A stretch of DNA of 15,214 bases from Flavobacterium sp. Its GTDB lineage: Bacteria > Bacteroidota > Bacteroidia > Flavobacteriales > Flavobacteriaceae. The notes under the pieces are model-generated. The model did not search any database. It saw only the letters and a program-made list of their open reading frames with translations, and was not told the DNA's origin. Positions within the stretch are counted from its first letter, which is position 1; the number at the start of each line of letters is the position of its first letter. The translations under genes were made by a program, and so were the position numbers. The stretch spans positions 1-15,214 of the forward strand of contig JASLHL010000309.1 of NCBI GenBank assembly GCA_030152225.1. The letters run 5' to 3'. This document shows, piece after piece, positions 1 to 6,989 of this stretch.

Positions 1-478
1 TGGGAACGTGCTCCAAGACATGCCAAAGGGTAATAACATCAAAAGAATGAGCTTTTAGTTCGCTCAATTGATTGACCATCGTAATTCCCTTCTCCTTAGC
101 TAAAGCATGTGCCTTATCATTGGGCTCAAATCCCGTAGTTATCCAACCACTCTTTTTAGCTTCTACCAAAAAATCACCTGTACCACATCCTATATCTAAA
201 AGCGTCCCAACGGTATTGTTTTGTTTGAAAAGCAAATCAACCTTTTTGCGTAGCGCAATGCGTTTTACTCCTTGATAGATTCGCTCAAAAAAATTGCGTT
301 TACCATCCGTATGCGAAATATAATTTTCACTTTGATAGTAATTACCTAAGGTATCTATTGACGGAACTGGATCTGTTAGCAGTAAATCATAAGCGCGATT
401 ATAGAACAAAGTAAATACTTCTTTGGACACCGTATAATCTTGTACCGTTAAAAATTTTTCATCTTTAGTAAAATTCAA
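1..478 (-). CDS. SAM-dependent class I methyltransferase, N-terminal part
   Basis: Partial gene that runs off the left edge; about 159 residues are visible from a TTG at 478. The SAM-binding motif I is clear (LLDIGCGTGDFL, coded around 160-200), followed by an acidic motif II region (GFEPN) and a WHVLEHVP stretch at the edge, typical of Methyltransf_11/23 proteins with the HxLEH signature. The N-terminal part carries DYTVSKE and NYYQSENYISHTDGKR, which I recall from flavobacterial methyltransferases of this group; the substrate is unknown. The start is odd. The nearest good ATG (489-487) is followed by a run of seven A and reads M-E-K-N-stop, out of frame with the methyltransferase. The methyltransferase frame is open back to a TAG at 511-509 and has no ATG there, so a TTG (478) or ATT start, or a frameshift in the A tract, is required. 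Family assignment is firm; the start is not. Confidence 0.85.
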   Translation of the reverse strand, partial: MNFTKDEKFLTVQDYTVSKEVFTLFYNRAYDLLLTDPVPSIDTLGNYYQSENYISHTDGKRNFFERIYQGVKRIALRKKVDLLFKQNNTVGTLLDIGCGTGDFLVEAKKSGWITTGFEPNDKAHALAKEKGITMVNQLSELKAHSFDVITLWHVLEHVP

Positions 479-489
479 TTTTTCCATTT

Positions 490-1604
490 GATCTATACGT
501 TTTAATCTACACTGCTTGTTTCTATTTTTCGATTGGTCCTAAAAACATCTTTCAAATTTAAAATTTATTCCAACAAAAACACCCTTATTCACGAATCAAT
601 ATTTTGAAAAAAGAAAGCTATTTTTTGTTTTGAACACTTGTCTTTTTTTATGCGTCAATTCTTTTCTGTTTTTTTGCGCAAAAAGTTTGTTCTTCTTTTC
701 AATTTTACTTCTTTTTTTTTCAACTCAAAAAAGAAAACGAGGGCTTCTTTTGATCTAAAAAGTTTAAAAAATCAGAGTAAAATTAACGCTAAAATTCACA
801 CACTTTTTTTCTCTATATTCTACACATTGCTTCTGTTATTTTTCTTCTCGATTCTTTTTAAAAAAGTTTTTTTAAACGCACTATAATTTCGGTTCATCAA
901 CATACAACTCTTTTTATTTTTTGATTCTCCATTTTAAAAAATTATTGCTTAACTTTTTTTCTTCATTTTATTTTTTCAAAAAAAACGGAAATAAAAAATC
1001 TTCTTTTTTTGGCGCTTGATTTTAAATTTTAAAAAAACACTTTTTACTTTTTTACTTTTTTGTTCTCCTCTATTTTTTAAAAAAAATACGCTCTTTTTAT
1101 TCGCTAAAAATTCAGTAATTGCTGTTCCAATAGTTCCTCTTCTTTTTCGGCTAAAAATTCCTTTCTACTTTTTTTTGCTTTTTTTATTCGGTATGAAAAT
1201 TAAAAAAATTACATGTATATGTCTTTTTTAAGGCCCTTTTATTTTTTATTTCTCTCCTCTTATTTATCGCTTTTCACTCAAGTTAAAAATCATATAACTG
1301 CTGTTTAGGTTAGCGGCAAAATTCATTCTTTTCCCTTGCTTCTTTTTTCATCTTCTACTTACGTCTCTCTTTTTTCAACTCCTATTTTTATACTAAACCC
1401 AACTACATTTTCTTACTTCTCTCCAGATTATCTCACCCTCTTTCAAGCTGTGGGAACCTTTTTATTTTCCTTCGATCTCTTTACCTATCTCTTACTACAA
1501 TAGGCTGTAAAAAGCCCCCAATACACGTATTTTTACTTGATCCTTTACTTTAAACAAAGCTGTAAGGAGTTGAAAAGATGATATTTAATTTGAACCTACT
1601 AAAC
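490..1604. other. T/C-rich non-coding stretch, no gene recognised
   Basis: About 1.1 kb dominated on the + strand by T runs, with C clearly more common than G. Two open frames on the + strand (638-886 and 1016-1231) encode only F/L/K/S-rich low-complexity strings without recognisable domains, so I treat them as chance. A TAnnTTTG-like box reading leftward (TAAATTTG, 560-553) could belong to the methyltransferase promoter, but no well-spaced -33 element was found. No RNA gene or mobile element was recognised. Confidence 0.6.
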
Positions 1605-1645
1605 AAAAAAATAAGGATTGTTCCACGTGGAACAATCCTTATTTT
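1605..1645 (-). terminator. Probable intrinsic terminator of mnmG, built on a parS palindrome
   Basis: Positions 1608-1645 form a perfect 38-bp palindrome centred between 1626 and 1627. Read on the minus strand, just downstream of the mnmG stop (1663), it gives a long stem whose 3' side ends in a run of T (the A run at 1605-1611 on the + strand). The opposite strand has a shorter T run (1642-1645), so it could be bidirectional. A terminator role is inferred from stem plus T tract; the centre is a parS sequence. Confidence 0.6.
1619..1634. other. parS: parS site 1 (ParB/Spo0J binding site)
   Basis: Exact 16-bp palindrome TGTTCCACGTGGAACA, which matches the well-known bacterial parS consensus (TGTTNCACGTGNAACA). 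ParB loads here as a CTP-dependent clamp and spreads on flanking DNA to form the segregation complex near the origin. It lies between mnmG and the left non-coding stretch, about 4.1 kb from the DnaA-box cluster. A second identical copy at 3566-3581 makes chance very unlikely. Confidence 0.93.
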
Positions 1646-1662
1646 CTATTAGGCGCTCGCTT

Positions 1663-3540
1663 CTATCTCCCCATGTGGATCAACAGAATCGATATATCGG
1701 TTGGGGTTACCCCACTAATTCTCGACGCTTGTGAGATGGTAATTGGTCGTATCTTTTTGAACTTCTCGCGTGACTCAAACGAGAGAGATACAATCTTATC
1801 GTAATCAAAATTTTCAGGAATTTTGACATCCTCTAAGCGGGTTAACTTATCCGCATTATTCTTTTCCTTTTCAATATAACCCGAATATTTAACTTGAATT
1901 TCCGCTTGTTCAATCACCTCCTGATCGATGTTATGCTCGGCAATATACTCTCCTACTTTTTCAAATTTTAAGATGTCTTCTAACTCAATTTGAGGGCGAG
2001 AAAATACCTTAAACATCTTATCGGGTTGTGTCATTAAAGATGATCCTTTCGCCTCTAAAATTGGATTTGCTTCCTCAGTTTTGACACTGGTCTCTTTAAA
2101 AAATTGAACAAAATTATCCGATTCAATTCGCTTATATTCCATTCGTCTCATGCGTTCTTCTGATGCTAATCCGATCGAATACGCCATAGGTGTTAATCTA
2201 AAATCGGCATTATCTTGACGCAATAAAGTGCGATATTCAGCACGAGAAGTAAACATACGATAGGGCTCTTCTGTTCCTTTTGTAATCAAATCATCAATCA
2301 AAACTCCGATATAAGCTTCATCTCTTCGCAAGATTAAAGGCTCTTTTTCATGCACTTTTAAGTGGGCATTTATACCAGCCATTAGCCCTTGAGAAGCTGC
2401 TTCTTCATATCCGGTTGTTCCATTAATTTGACCTGCAAAATACAACCCATCGACCAACTTTGTTTCTAACGTATGCTTCAATTGTGTTGGTGGAAAATAG
2501 TCGTATTCGATCGCATAACCTGGACGGAAAATTTTTGCATTTTCAAATCCAGCTACAGCACGCAAGGCTTTAAATTGAATATCTTCTGGTAAAGAAGTAG
2601 AGAATCCGTTCACGTAAATTTCGCAGGTATTCCACCCTTCTGGTTCCACAAAAATTTGGTGCCTTTCTTTATCTGCAAAGCGATTAATTTTATCTTCAAT
2701 AGAAGGACAATAACGCGGACCCAAACTTTTAATACGGCCAGTAAACATCGGAGAACGATCAAAACCTTCACGAAGTAGATCGTGTACTTCAGTCGAGGTA
2801 TAGGTCATAAAACAGTCTCTTTGCTGCTTCAAAGGCGAGGTTACATCCAGATATGAAAACTTCGCTGGATTGATATCTCCTCCTTGCACTTCCATCTTAC
2901 TATAATCTAAAGAGCGTCCATCAACACGCGGAGGTGTTCCAGTTTTCATACGACCCGCAGTAAAACCAAGCTTGACTAAATCTTCGGTAATACCGAAAGC
3001 AGCGCCCTCTCCTGCTCTACCTCCGCCAAACTGCTTCTCTCCAATATGGATCAAACCATTCAAGAAAGTACCATTGGTTAGGATCACCGTTTTCGCTTTT
3101 ATTGTTAATCCCAGGCTGGTTACTACCCCTTCAATTTGATGATTTTTCACCAATAGTGATTTCACCATATCCTGATAAAAATCCAAATTAGGCGTTCCTT
3201 CCAGCATTAATCGCCAAGTTTCTGAGAAACGCATACGGTCCGATTGCACACGTGGAGACCACATTGCAGGCCCTTTGGACTTGTTTAGCATTTTAAATTG
3301 AATCGCCGTTTGATCCGATACGATTCCTGAATACCCTCCTAAGGCATCAATTTCACGAACGATTTGTCCTTTAGCAATCCCACCCATAGCAGGATTACAC
3401 GACATTTGGGCGATATTTTGTAAGCTCATGGTGATCAAAAGCGTTTTTGATCCCATATTAGCAGCAGCCGCGGCGGCCTCAGAACCAGCATGTCCTCCAC
3501 CAACAACGATTACGTCATATCTATCTTGAAAAATACTCAT
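1663..3540 (-). CDS. mnmG: tRNA uridine-5-carboxymethylaminomethyl modification enzyme MnmG (GidA)
   Basis: Full-length protein of 625 residues, the usual size for the family. MnmG works with MnmE to install the (carboxymethyl)aminomethyl group at U34 of certain tRNAs, using FAD, NADH and methylene-tetrahydrofolate. The FAD-binding motif VVGGGHAGSEAA is at about residues 12-23. The conserved block MSCNPAMGGIAKG follows at about 46-58, then RYCPSIEDK with the conserved Cys, a GLYFAGQINGTTGYEEAA block, and a C-terminal helical end with ASRISGVTPTDI. Start is the ATG at 3540. The gene lies 21 bp behind ybeY on the same strand, so the two are probably cotranscribed. Two parS sites flank it. In many bacteria gidA lies beside oriC, which fits the origin-like region to the right. 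Nothing is truncated. Confidence 0.97.
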   Translation of the reverse strand: MSIFQDRYDVIVVGGGHAGSEAAAAAANMGSKTLLITMSLQNIAQMSCNPAMGGIAKGQIVREIDALGGYSGIVSDQTAIQFKMLNKSKGPAMWSPRVQSDRMRFSETWRLMLEGTPNLDFYQDMVKSLLVKNHQIEGVVTSLGLTIKAKTVILTNGTFLNGLIHIGEKQFGGGRAGEGAAFGITEDLVKLGFTAGRMKTGTPPRVDGRSLDYSKMEVQGGDINPAKFSYLDVTSPLKQQRDCFMTYTSTEVHDLLREGFDRSPMFTGRIKSLGPRYCPSIEDKINRFADKERHQIFVEPEGWNTCEIYVNGFSTSLPEDIQFKALRAVAGFENAKIFRPGYAIEYDYFPPTQLKHTLETKLVDGLYFAGQINGTTGYEEAASQGLMAGINAHLKVHEKEPLILRRDEAYIGVLIDDLITKGTEEPYRMFTSRAEYRTLLRQDNADFRLTPMAYSIGLASEERMRRMEYKRIESDNFVQFFKETSVKTEEANPILEAKGSSLMTQPDKMFKVFSRPQIELEDILKFEKVGEYIAEHNIDQEVIEQAEIQVKYSGYIEKEKNNADKLTRLEDVKIPENFDYDKIVSLSFESREKFKKIRPITISQASRISGVTPTDISILLIHMGR

Positions 3541-3561
3541 TTTTGTAAAAATCTTTTCATT

Positions 3562-3981
3562 TTAGTGTTCCACGTGGAACATTTTAATCTTTTCATCCTC
3601 TTTTTTGCGCATTAATGCTTCATCAGCCTCGCTTTTGTCCTTAAATCCACAATAGTGAAGAATTCCATGCGCCATAACACGTAACAATTCTGTATGAAAA
3701 TCAACCGAAAAATCAGCAGCATTTTCTTTTACACGCTCAATACTGATAAAAATATCACCACCAACTACTTGATTTTCAGTATAATCAAAACTAATTATAT
3801 CCGTTAATGTATCGTGATCTAAATACTTGACATTGATCTCATGTAAGTACTCATCCGTGCAAAAAATATAGTTTATTTCCCCTACCAAAAAACCTTCAGA
3901 ATCAATAATGGATGAAATCCAAGTCTCATATTCTGTTTCGCTTTGGAGTGAAAAATCCAATTCGTAATTAAAAGTTATCAT
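3562..3981 (-). CDS. ybeY: Endoribonuclease YbeY (rRNA maturation factor)
   Basis: Protein of 139 residues, a normal length for YbeY, a zinc-dependent endoribonuclease for 16S rRNA 3' processing and ribosome quality control. The metal motif is HGILHYCGFKDK at residues 105-116, with His105 and His109. The position of the third ligand, His in E. coli YbeY, is Asp115 here; from memory a K-D form is common in Bacteroidetes. A conserved N-terminal feature is the DIISFDY block (61-67), then GGDIFIS (74-80). The last codons (MFHVEH, residues 134-139) are encoded by the parS palindrome at 3566-3581, so the C-terminal tail is probably set by the site and not by enzyme function. A promoter-like TACCTTTG lies upstream at 4009-4002. 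It probably forms an operon with mnmG. Confidence 0.94.
   Translation of the reverse strand: MITFNYELDFSLQSETEYETWISSIIDSEGFLVGEINYIFCTDEYLHEINVKYLDHDTLTDIISFDYTENQVVGGDIFISIERVKENAADFSVDFHTELLRVMAHGILHYCGFKDKSEADEALMRKKEDEKIKMFHVEH
3566..3581. other. parS: parS site 2, inside the 3' end of ybeY
   Basis: Exact TGTTCCACGTGGAACA, identical to the site at 1619-1634 and to the bacterial parS consensus. It overlaps the ybeY reading frame, where minus-strand codons ATG TTC CAC GTG GAA CAC spell MFHVEH before the TAA stop (3564-3562). It is about 2.2 kb from the DnaA-box cluster. ParB binding is inferred from the consensus match. Confidence 0.93.
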
Positions 3982-4001
3982 ATAAAAATATAAATATTCG
4001 G

Positions 4002-4009
4002 CAAAGGTA
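4002..4009 (-). promoter_or_regulatory. Probable -7 box of the ybeY-mnmG promoter
   Basis: Read on the minus strand this is TACCTTTG, an exact fit to the Bacteroidetes -7 consensus TAnnTTTG. It lies 20 bp before the ybeY ATG (3981), so the leader would be short. I see no clean TTG at the -33 distance, which is often weak in this phylum. Confidence 0.5.
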
Positions 4010-4359
4010 CGATGAAAATTAAAACAGTAATACGCTGAAATCTAAAAAGATTCACAAATAGAAAAGCGAAATACTACACCACAAAGCATCAAAATAAAGG
4101 TCAATCTACCTCCAACAATTACTAACTTCACAAGAAAAAGCGCAAAAGTTAGCTGTCACACGTTCATTTTTTGTTTAACCTAGGTGAAAAAGCCTTTAAA
4201 ATCAAAAAAACGGCTACTTCTACCGCTCGTAGTTTGCGTATAGGTCGTGAGTGAAAAATATAAATCCTATACGACAAATACAGCGTGTACAAGAACCAAA
4301 GATAAGAAAAAAAGCAAAAAAGAGGGACCCTTCCAGCAATTTTAACAACAAAAACAAAC
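4010..4359. other. Non-coding stretch left of the repeat array
   Basis: AT-rich, with C above G on the + strand. From about 4230 it contains fragments that resemble parts of the 103-bp unit (for example TTTGCGTATA, and ACAAATACAGCG), which may be very decayed copies. The small open frames here (4164-4376 minus, 4251-4433 plus) overlap each other, are of biased composition and show no recognisable domain. Confidence 0.5.
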
Positions 4360-4664
4360 GCTCTACTTTGCCCCAATCGAACGCACTACACTTTTTAAAT
4401 TTTTACGCCAACCCTGACAGCTCAAAAAATTAAGACCTGTCTTTTTCGTATACCTAAAAAGAAAATCAAAAAATGAAAATACGCCAAGTACAAGATGTAA
4501 AAAGAAAAAACAACGACATCTACTAGCTGCTTTCCTGAAAACATAGAAAAAAAAAGCTTGTCCTAATTTTGTGTATTTCGCAACAAAAAACAAACTTTTT
4601 GTTTTACGCAAAATATAGAACATTGAAAAAATCCTTAAAAACCAATCAAACGAACCCCCCCCTG
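4360..4664. repeat. Decayed left-hand copies of the 103-bp tandem repeat
   Basis: Three degenerate units can be aligned by eye. The best spans about 4562-4664 and keeps GTGTATTTCG, TTTTACGCAAAATA and a CATTGAAAA in place of CGTTGAAAA. Weaker ones start near 4439 (TACGCCAAGTACAAGATGT in place of TACGCAAAATACAGGACGT) and near 4362 (TTTTTACGCC, CTGACAGC). Divergence increases away from the core, as expected for an old array homogenised mainly in its centre. Confidence 0.65.
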
Positions 4665-5500
4665 TCTATTTTTGTAATTCGAACACTAAAGCAACATATT
4701 TTTTTTAAACAAAATACAGGGCGCTGAAATTCTGGTTTAGAAAACTAAGATTGAAAAAAACACCGCCTATTTTCAGTATTTCGTACACTGGAGCAACAAT
4801 TATTTTTTAAGCAAAATACAGGACGTTGATAATTTATTTTACAAAGCGACTACAGGAAAAACAACCCCGTCTATTTTTTGTATTTCGTACACTGGAGCAA
4901 CAATTATTTTTTACGCAAAATACAGGACGTTGAAATTCTAATTTAGAAAATAATCATTGGAAAATAACGCCGTCTATTTTTTGTATTTCGTACCCTAAAG
5001 CAACAATTATTTTTTACGCAAAATACAGGACGTTGAAATTCTAGTTCAAAAATGTTTTACAGCAAAAACTGCCCCCTCTATTTTTTGCATTTCGTACCGT
5101 AGAGCAACAATTATTTTTTACGCAAAATACAGGACGTTGAAAATTTATTTTAGAAAACTAGTACAGGAAAACTATCTCCTCTATTTTTAGTATTTCGTAC
5201 CCTAGAGCAACAATTATTTTTTACGCAGAATAGAAGACGTTGAAAATTTATTTTAGAAATATTTCACAGCAAAAACTGCCTCGTCTATTTTGTGTATTTC
5301 GTACCCTAGAGCAACAATTATTTTTTACGCAAAATATAGGGCGTTGATAATCTATTTTAGAAATATTTCACAGCAAAAACTACCTCGTCTATTTTTTGTA
5401 TTGCGTACACTGGAGTTACAATTATTTTTTACGCAAAATACAGGACGTTGAAATTCTAGTTTAAAAATGTTTTACAGCAAAAACTGCCCCCTCTATTTCT
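4665..5500. repeat. Core tandem array of ~103-bp units (eight copies plus a partial ninth)
   Basis: Units begin (TCTATTTT or a variant) at 4665, 4766, 4870, 4973, 5077, 5180, 5284, 5388 and, partial, 5492. The spacings are 101, 104, 103, 104, 103, 104, 104 and 104. Each unit has a conserved block of about 62 bp, with landmarks TTTGTATTTCGTAC, AGCAACAATTATTTTTTACG and CAAAATACAGGACGTTGA, then a more variable tail of about 40 bp. The conserved block holds an imperfect inverted repeat: TGTATTTCGTA against TACGCAAAATACA, with about 25 bp between. No open frame runs through the array and no cas or transposase gene is near. It ends about 260 bp before the DnaA-box cluster. Function unknown. Confidence 0.93.
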
Positions 5501-5680
5501 TCCCTTTTGAACCCAAACAAACAAAATACTTTTTATCCCAACGACAAGCGGTCTAAAAAATGTTCTCTTGTGTACTCGTCCAAAAAACATCCCATTTATT
5601 TTGCGTATTTCCGCCTAAGTATCAGCTTAAAAAAAATAGCGAAACTACAGCGCATCCTAAAAAATCAAAACACATCTTCC
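5501..5680. repeat. Decayed right-hand copies of the 103-bp tandem repeat
   Basis: After the partial ninth unit the pattern breaks down, but about 5590-5675 still shows TTTATTTTGCGTATTTCCG, TATCAGC and CTACAGCGC in the right order and roughly the right spacing for one more unit. The open frame that crosses this stretch (5507-5785, 92 codons) is lysine/asparagine-rich low complexity, and I do not regard it as a gene. Confidence 0.55.
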
Positions 5681-5724
5681 AAGAGAAATAAAAACGGAAA
5701 AAGTCAACTTTTGACCATAAAATT

Positions 5725-5755
5725 CAAAAAAACAAAAAAACAAAAAAACAAAAAA
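5725..5755. repeat. Short tandem repeat (CAAAAAAA)x4
   Basis: C residues at 5725, 5733, 5741 and 5749 are each followed by A runs of six or seven, giving an 8-bp period. The run ends just before the first DnaA-like box (5762). Such A tracts are rigid and melt easily nearby, and may help the unwinding region; this is inference. Confidence 0.8.
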
Positions 5756-5761
5756 TCACAG

Positions 5762-6226
5762 TTATCAACGTTATCAACAATATAATAATTAGAAATAAAA
5801 TCTTTTTAAAAATTAAAAAAAATGTTCTCTATTATATTGCTTGTTAATATGTACAATAACTTTTTAGCCAGAATTTGCAGTTTTGACTTATAAAAACTTA
5901 TTAACACGATATCATTTCTTAAATCGCTTAAAAATAGCCTTATAGCTATCTTATTAACACGGTTAATAACCTTTATCAACAGCCTGTTTACGATAACTTG
6001 GGGTGTGTATTTCTGTTAATAAGTGGTGGATAGGATATGGATATCTAGCTCATAGAATATAAAAAATAAATTTGCATAGCATCTAATTAATCCTGTATTG
6101 TAATTAATTTCAACTAAACAAAAAATAGTTATTCTATTCTTTCCATACTTATCAACAAAAACTGTTTATTGTCTTCTACTTCAAAATCAGCTCTTTAGAT
6201 CATTTTAAAAAAAACGATGTTGATAA
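5762..6226. other. oriC: Probable chromosomal replication origin (oriC) with DnaA-box cluster
   Basis: Five near-identical DnaA-box-like sequences lie in 465 bp: TTATCAACG at 5762-5770, and TTATCAACA at 5771-5779, 5973-5981, 6149-6157 and (minus) 6218-6226. Each differs from the classical TTATCCACA by one or two bases. TTATTAACA variants sit at 5898-5906, 5951-5959 and (minus) 6014-6022, with a minus-strand TTATTAACC at 5961-5969. The first two boxes abut directly and are followed by a very AT-rich stretch (5780-5830), a good candidate unwinding element. 5951-5969 is a perfect inverted repeat, TTATTAAC/GTTAATAA. The + strand has C above G to the left (490-1600, 4010-5780) and G clearly above C to the right (6250-6880), as expected at a bidirectional origin. 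Nearby mnmG and two parS sites support this. Its use as an origin is inference. Confidence 0.8.
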
Positions 6227-6239
6227 GTGTTATCTAGCT

Positions 6240-6880
6240 GTAAATCAATCAATTATTTTCTTATTTCAAAATTGGGATTTCTTTTTTCTCTTGTTTGATA
6301 AATGGTGTTTTTCCGTTTTAATAGAGGGAAAAAACAGTTTACGTGCGGCTAAAAACTGGCGAAATACAGTTTCATTCTTCTATTTTTTGAGGTAGTAGTC
6401 AAGGAAAATTGGGCCTTATTTTTAGCTCTTTTTATTGTTGTATTTAGTGTATAAAACCGTTATTATTCGCTATAAAAAGAGAAAAATAACCGCAAATGAA
6501 AAGAAATAAAAAGGCAATAAAAGAGAAATTCTAGAGGAGAAAGAGGGGATTTATAAAAAATAAAAGAAGAAATTTTACGCGGTTTAGTATAGCATTTTGT
6601 GTGAAATTCGGAAGAATAAAAGAGAACTAAAAAAGAGTTTTTTGTGGTTTATTAAAGTTGGTAAACACCTTTTTTAGATGAAAAAAGCAAGATAAAAAGC
6701 AAGATAAAAAGCAAGAATAAAGGGGATTTTAAACTTCATTTTACTCTTCTTAGCTTGTCGATTGAAATTAGTTTGGGTATAAAAATATGGACTAAAAACA
6801 AAAAAAAGAGGGTCTATTGCCCATCCTCTTTGCTCTTTATTTTTCCTATTGAGCATAAACCAAAAAACATGCTAGCCTAT
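6240..6880. other. G/A-rich non-coding stretch right of the origin
   Basis: No credible gene. The + strand is purine-rich with G above C, the reverse of the left side. The one open frame (6674-6856, minus) is low complexity; its end, rich in FYLAF, merely translates the 12-bp tandem repeat at 6682-6716. Confidence 0.55.
6682..6716. repeat. 12-bp tandem repeat, three copies
   Basis: The unit AAAAAGCAAGAT occurs at 6682-6693 and 6694-6705, with a third copy at 6706-6716 that lacks the last base before AATAAAGG. No function is visible. The copy number is likely to vary by replication slippage. Confidence 0.85.
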
Positions 6881-6899
6881 TCACCGTCGATTCTGCTTT

Positions 6900-6925
6900 G
6901 TATACTAGTCTACGTACCAGTATAC
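6900..6925. repeat. Dyad of 10-bp arms, operator-like
   Basis: GTATACTAGT (6900-6909) and ACCAGTATAC (6916-6925) are inverted copies with one mismatch around a 6-bp centre. The size and spacing fit a binding site for a dimeric regulator, but no regulator gene lies in the window and no promoter box is adjacent. Role unknown. Confidence 0.6.
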
Positions 6926-6939
6926 TAATTCTATTGTGG

Positions 6940-6989
6940 CTCCATAGTGAGTCTATAAAAAAATGTGTTTTAATAGAGTCACTATGGAG
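6940..6989. repeat. Inverted repeat with 17-bp arms (1 mismatch)
   Basis: CTCCATAGTGAGTCTAT at 6940-6956 pairs with ATAGAGTCACTATGGAG at 6973-6989 (one mismatch) around a 16-base A/T-rich loop. Right of it, ATGGAGTC, ATGGACTC and ATGGACAC follow at about 11-bp steps (6984-7013), so the motif is also iterated directly. It could be a hairpin terminator without a T tract, a regulator site or a mobile-element remnant. It lies about 250 bp past the end of the flavoprotein gene. Confidence 0.75.

Noticed and set aside
638..1231. Two small F/L-rich open frames (638-886, 1016-1231) as membrane peptides
   Set aside because: Their hydrophobicity simply follows from T-rich DNA; no start signals or conserved motif.
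4164..4623. Small open frames on both strands (4164-4376, 4251-4433, 4363-4623)
   Set aside because: They overlap one another, have biased composition and sit in decayed repeats.
4665..5500. CRISPR array
   Set aside because: Conserved blocks are about 62 bp, the 40-bp tails between them are related to each other and not unique, and no cas gene is nearby.
5507..5785. 92-codon open frame on the + strand
   Set aside because: Lys/Asn/Ser-rich low complexity, made in part from decayed repeat units and the CAAAAAAA run; it ends inside the DnaA boxes.
6026..6034. Further DnaA box reading GGTGGATAG
   Set aside because: At least two mismatches to the box; too weak to count.
6674..6856. 60-codon open frame with a hydrophobic FYLAF tail on the minus strand
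   Set aside because: The tail is the translation of the 12-bp tandem repeat; the remainder resembles no family I know.
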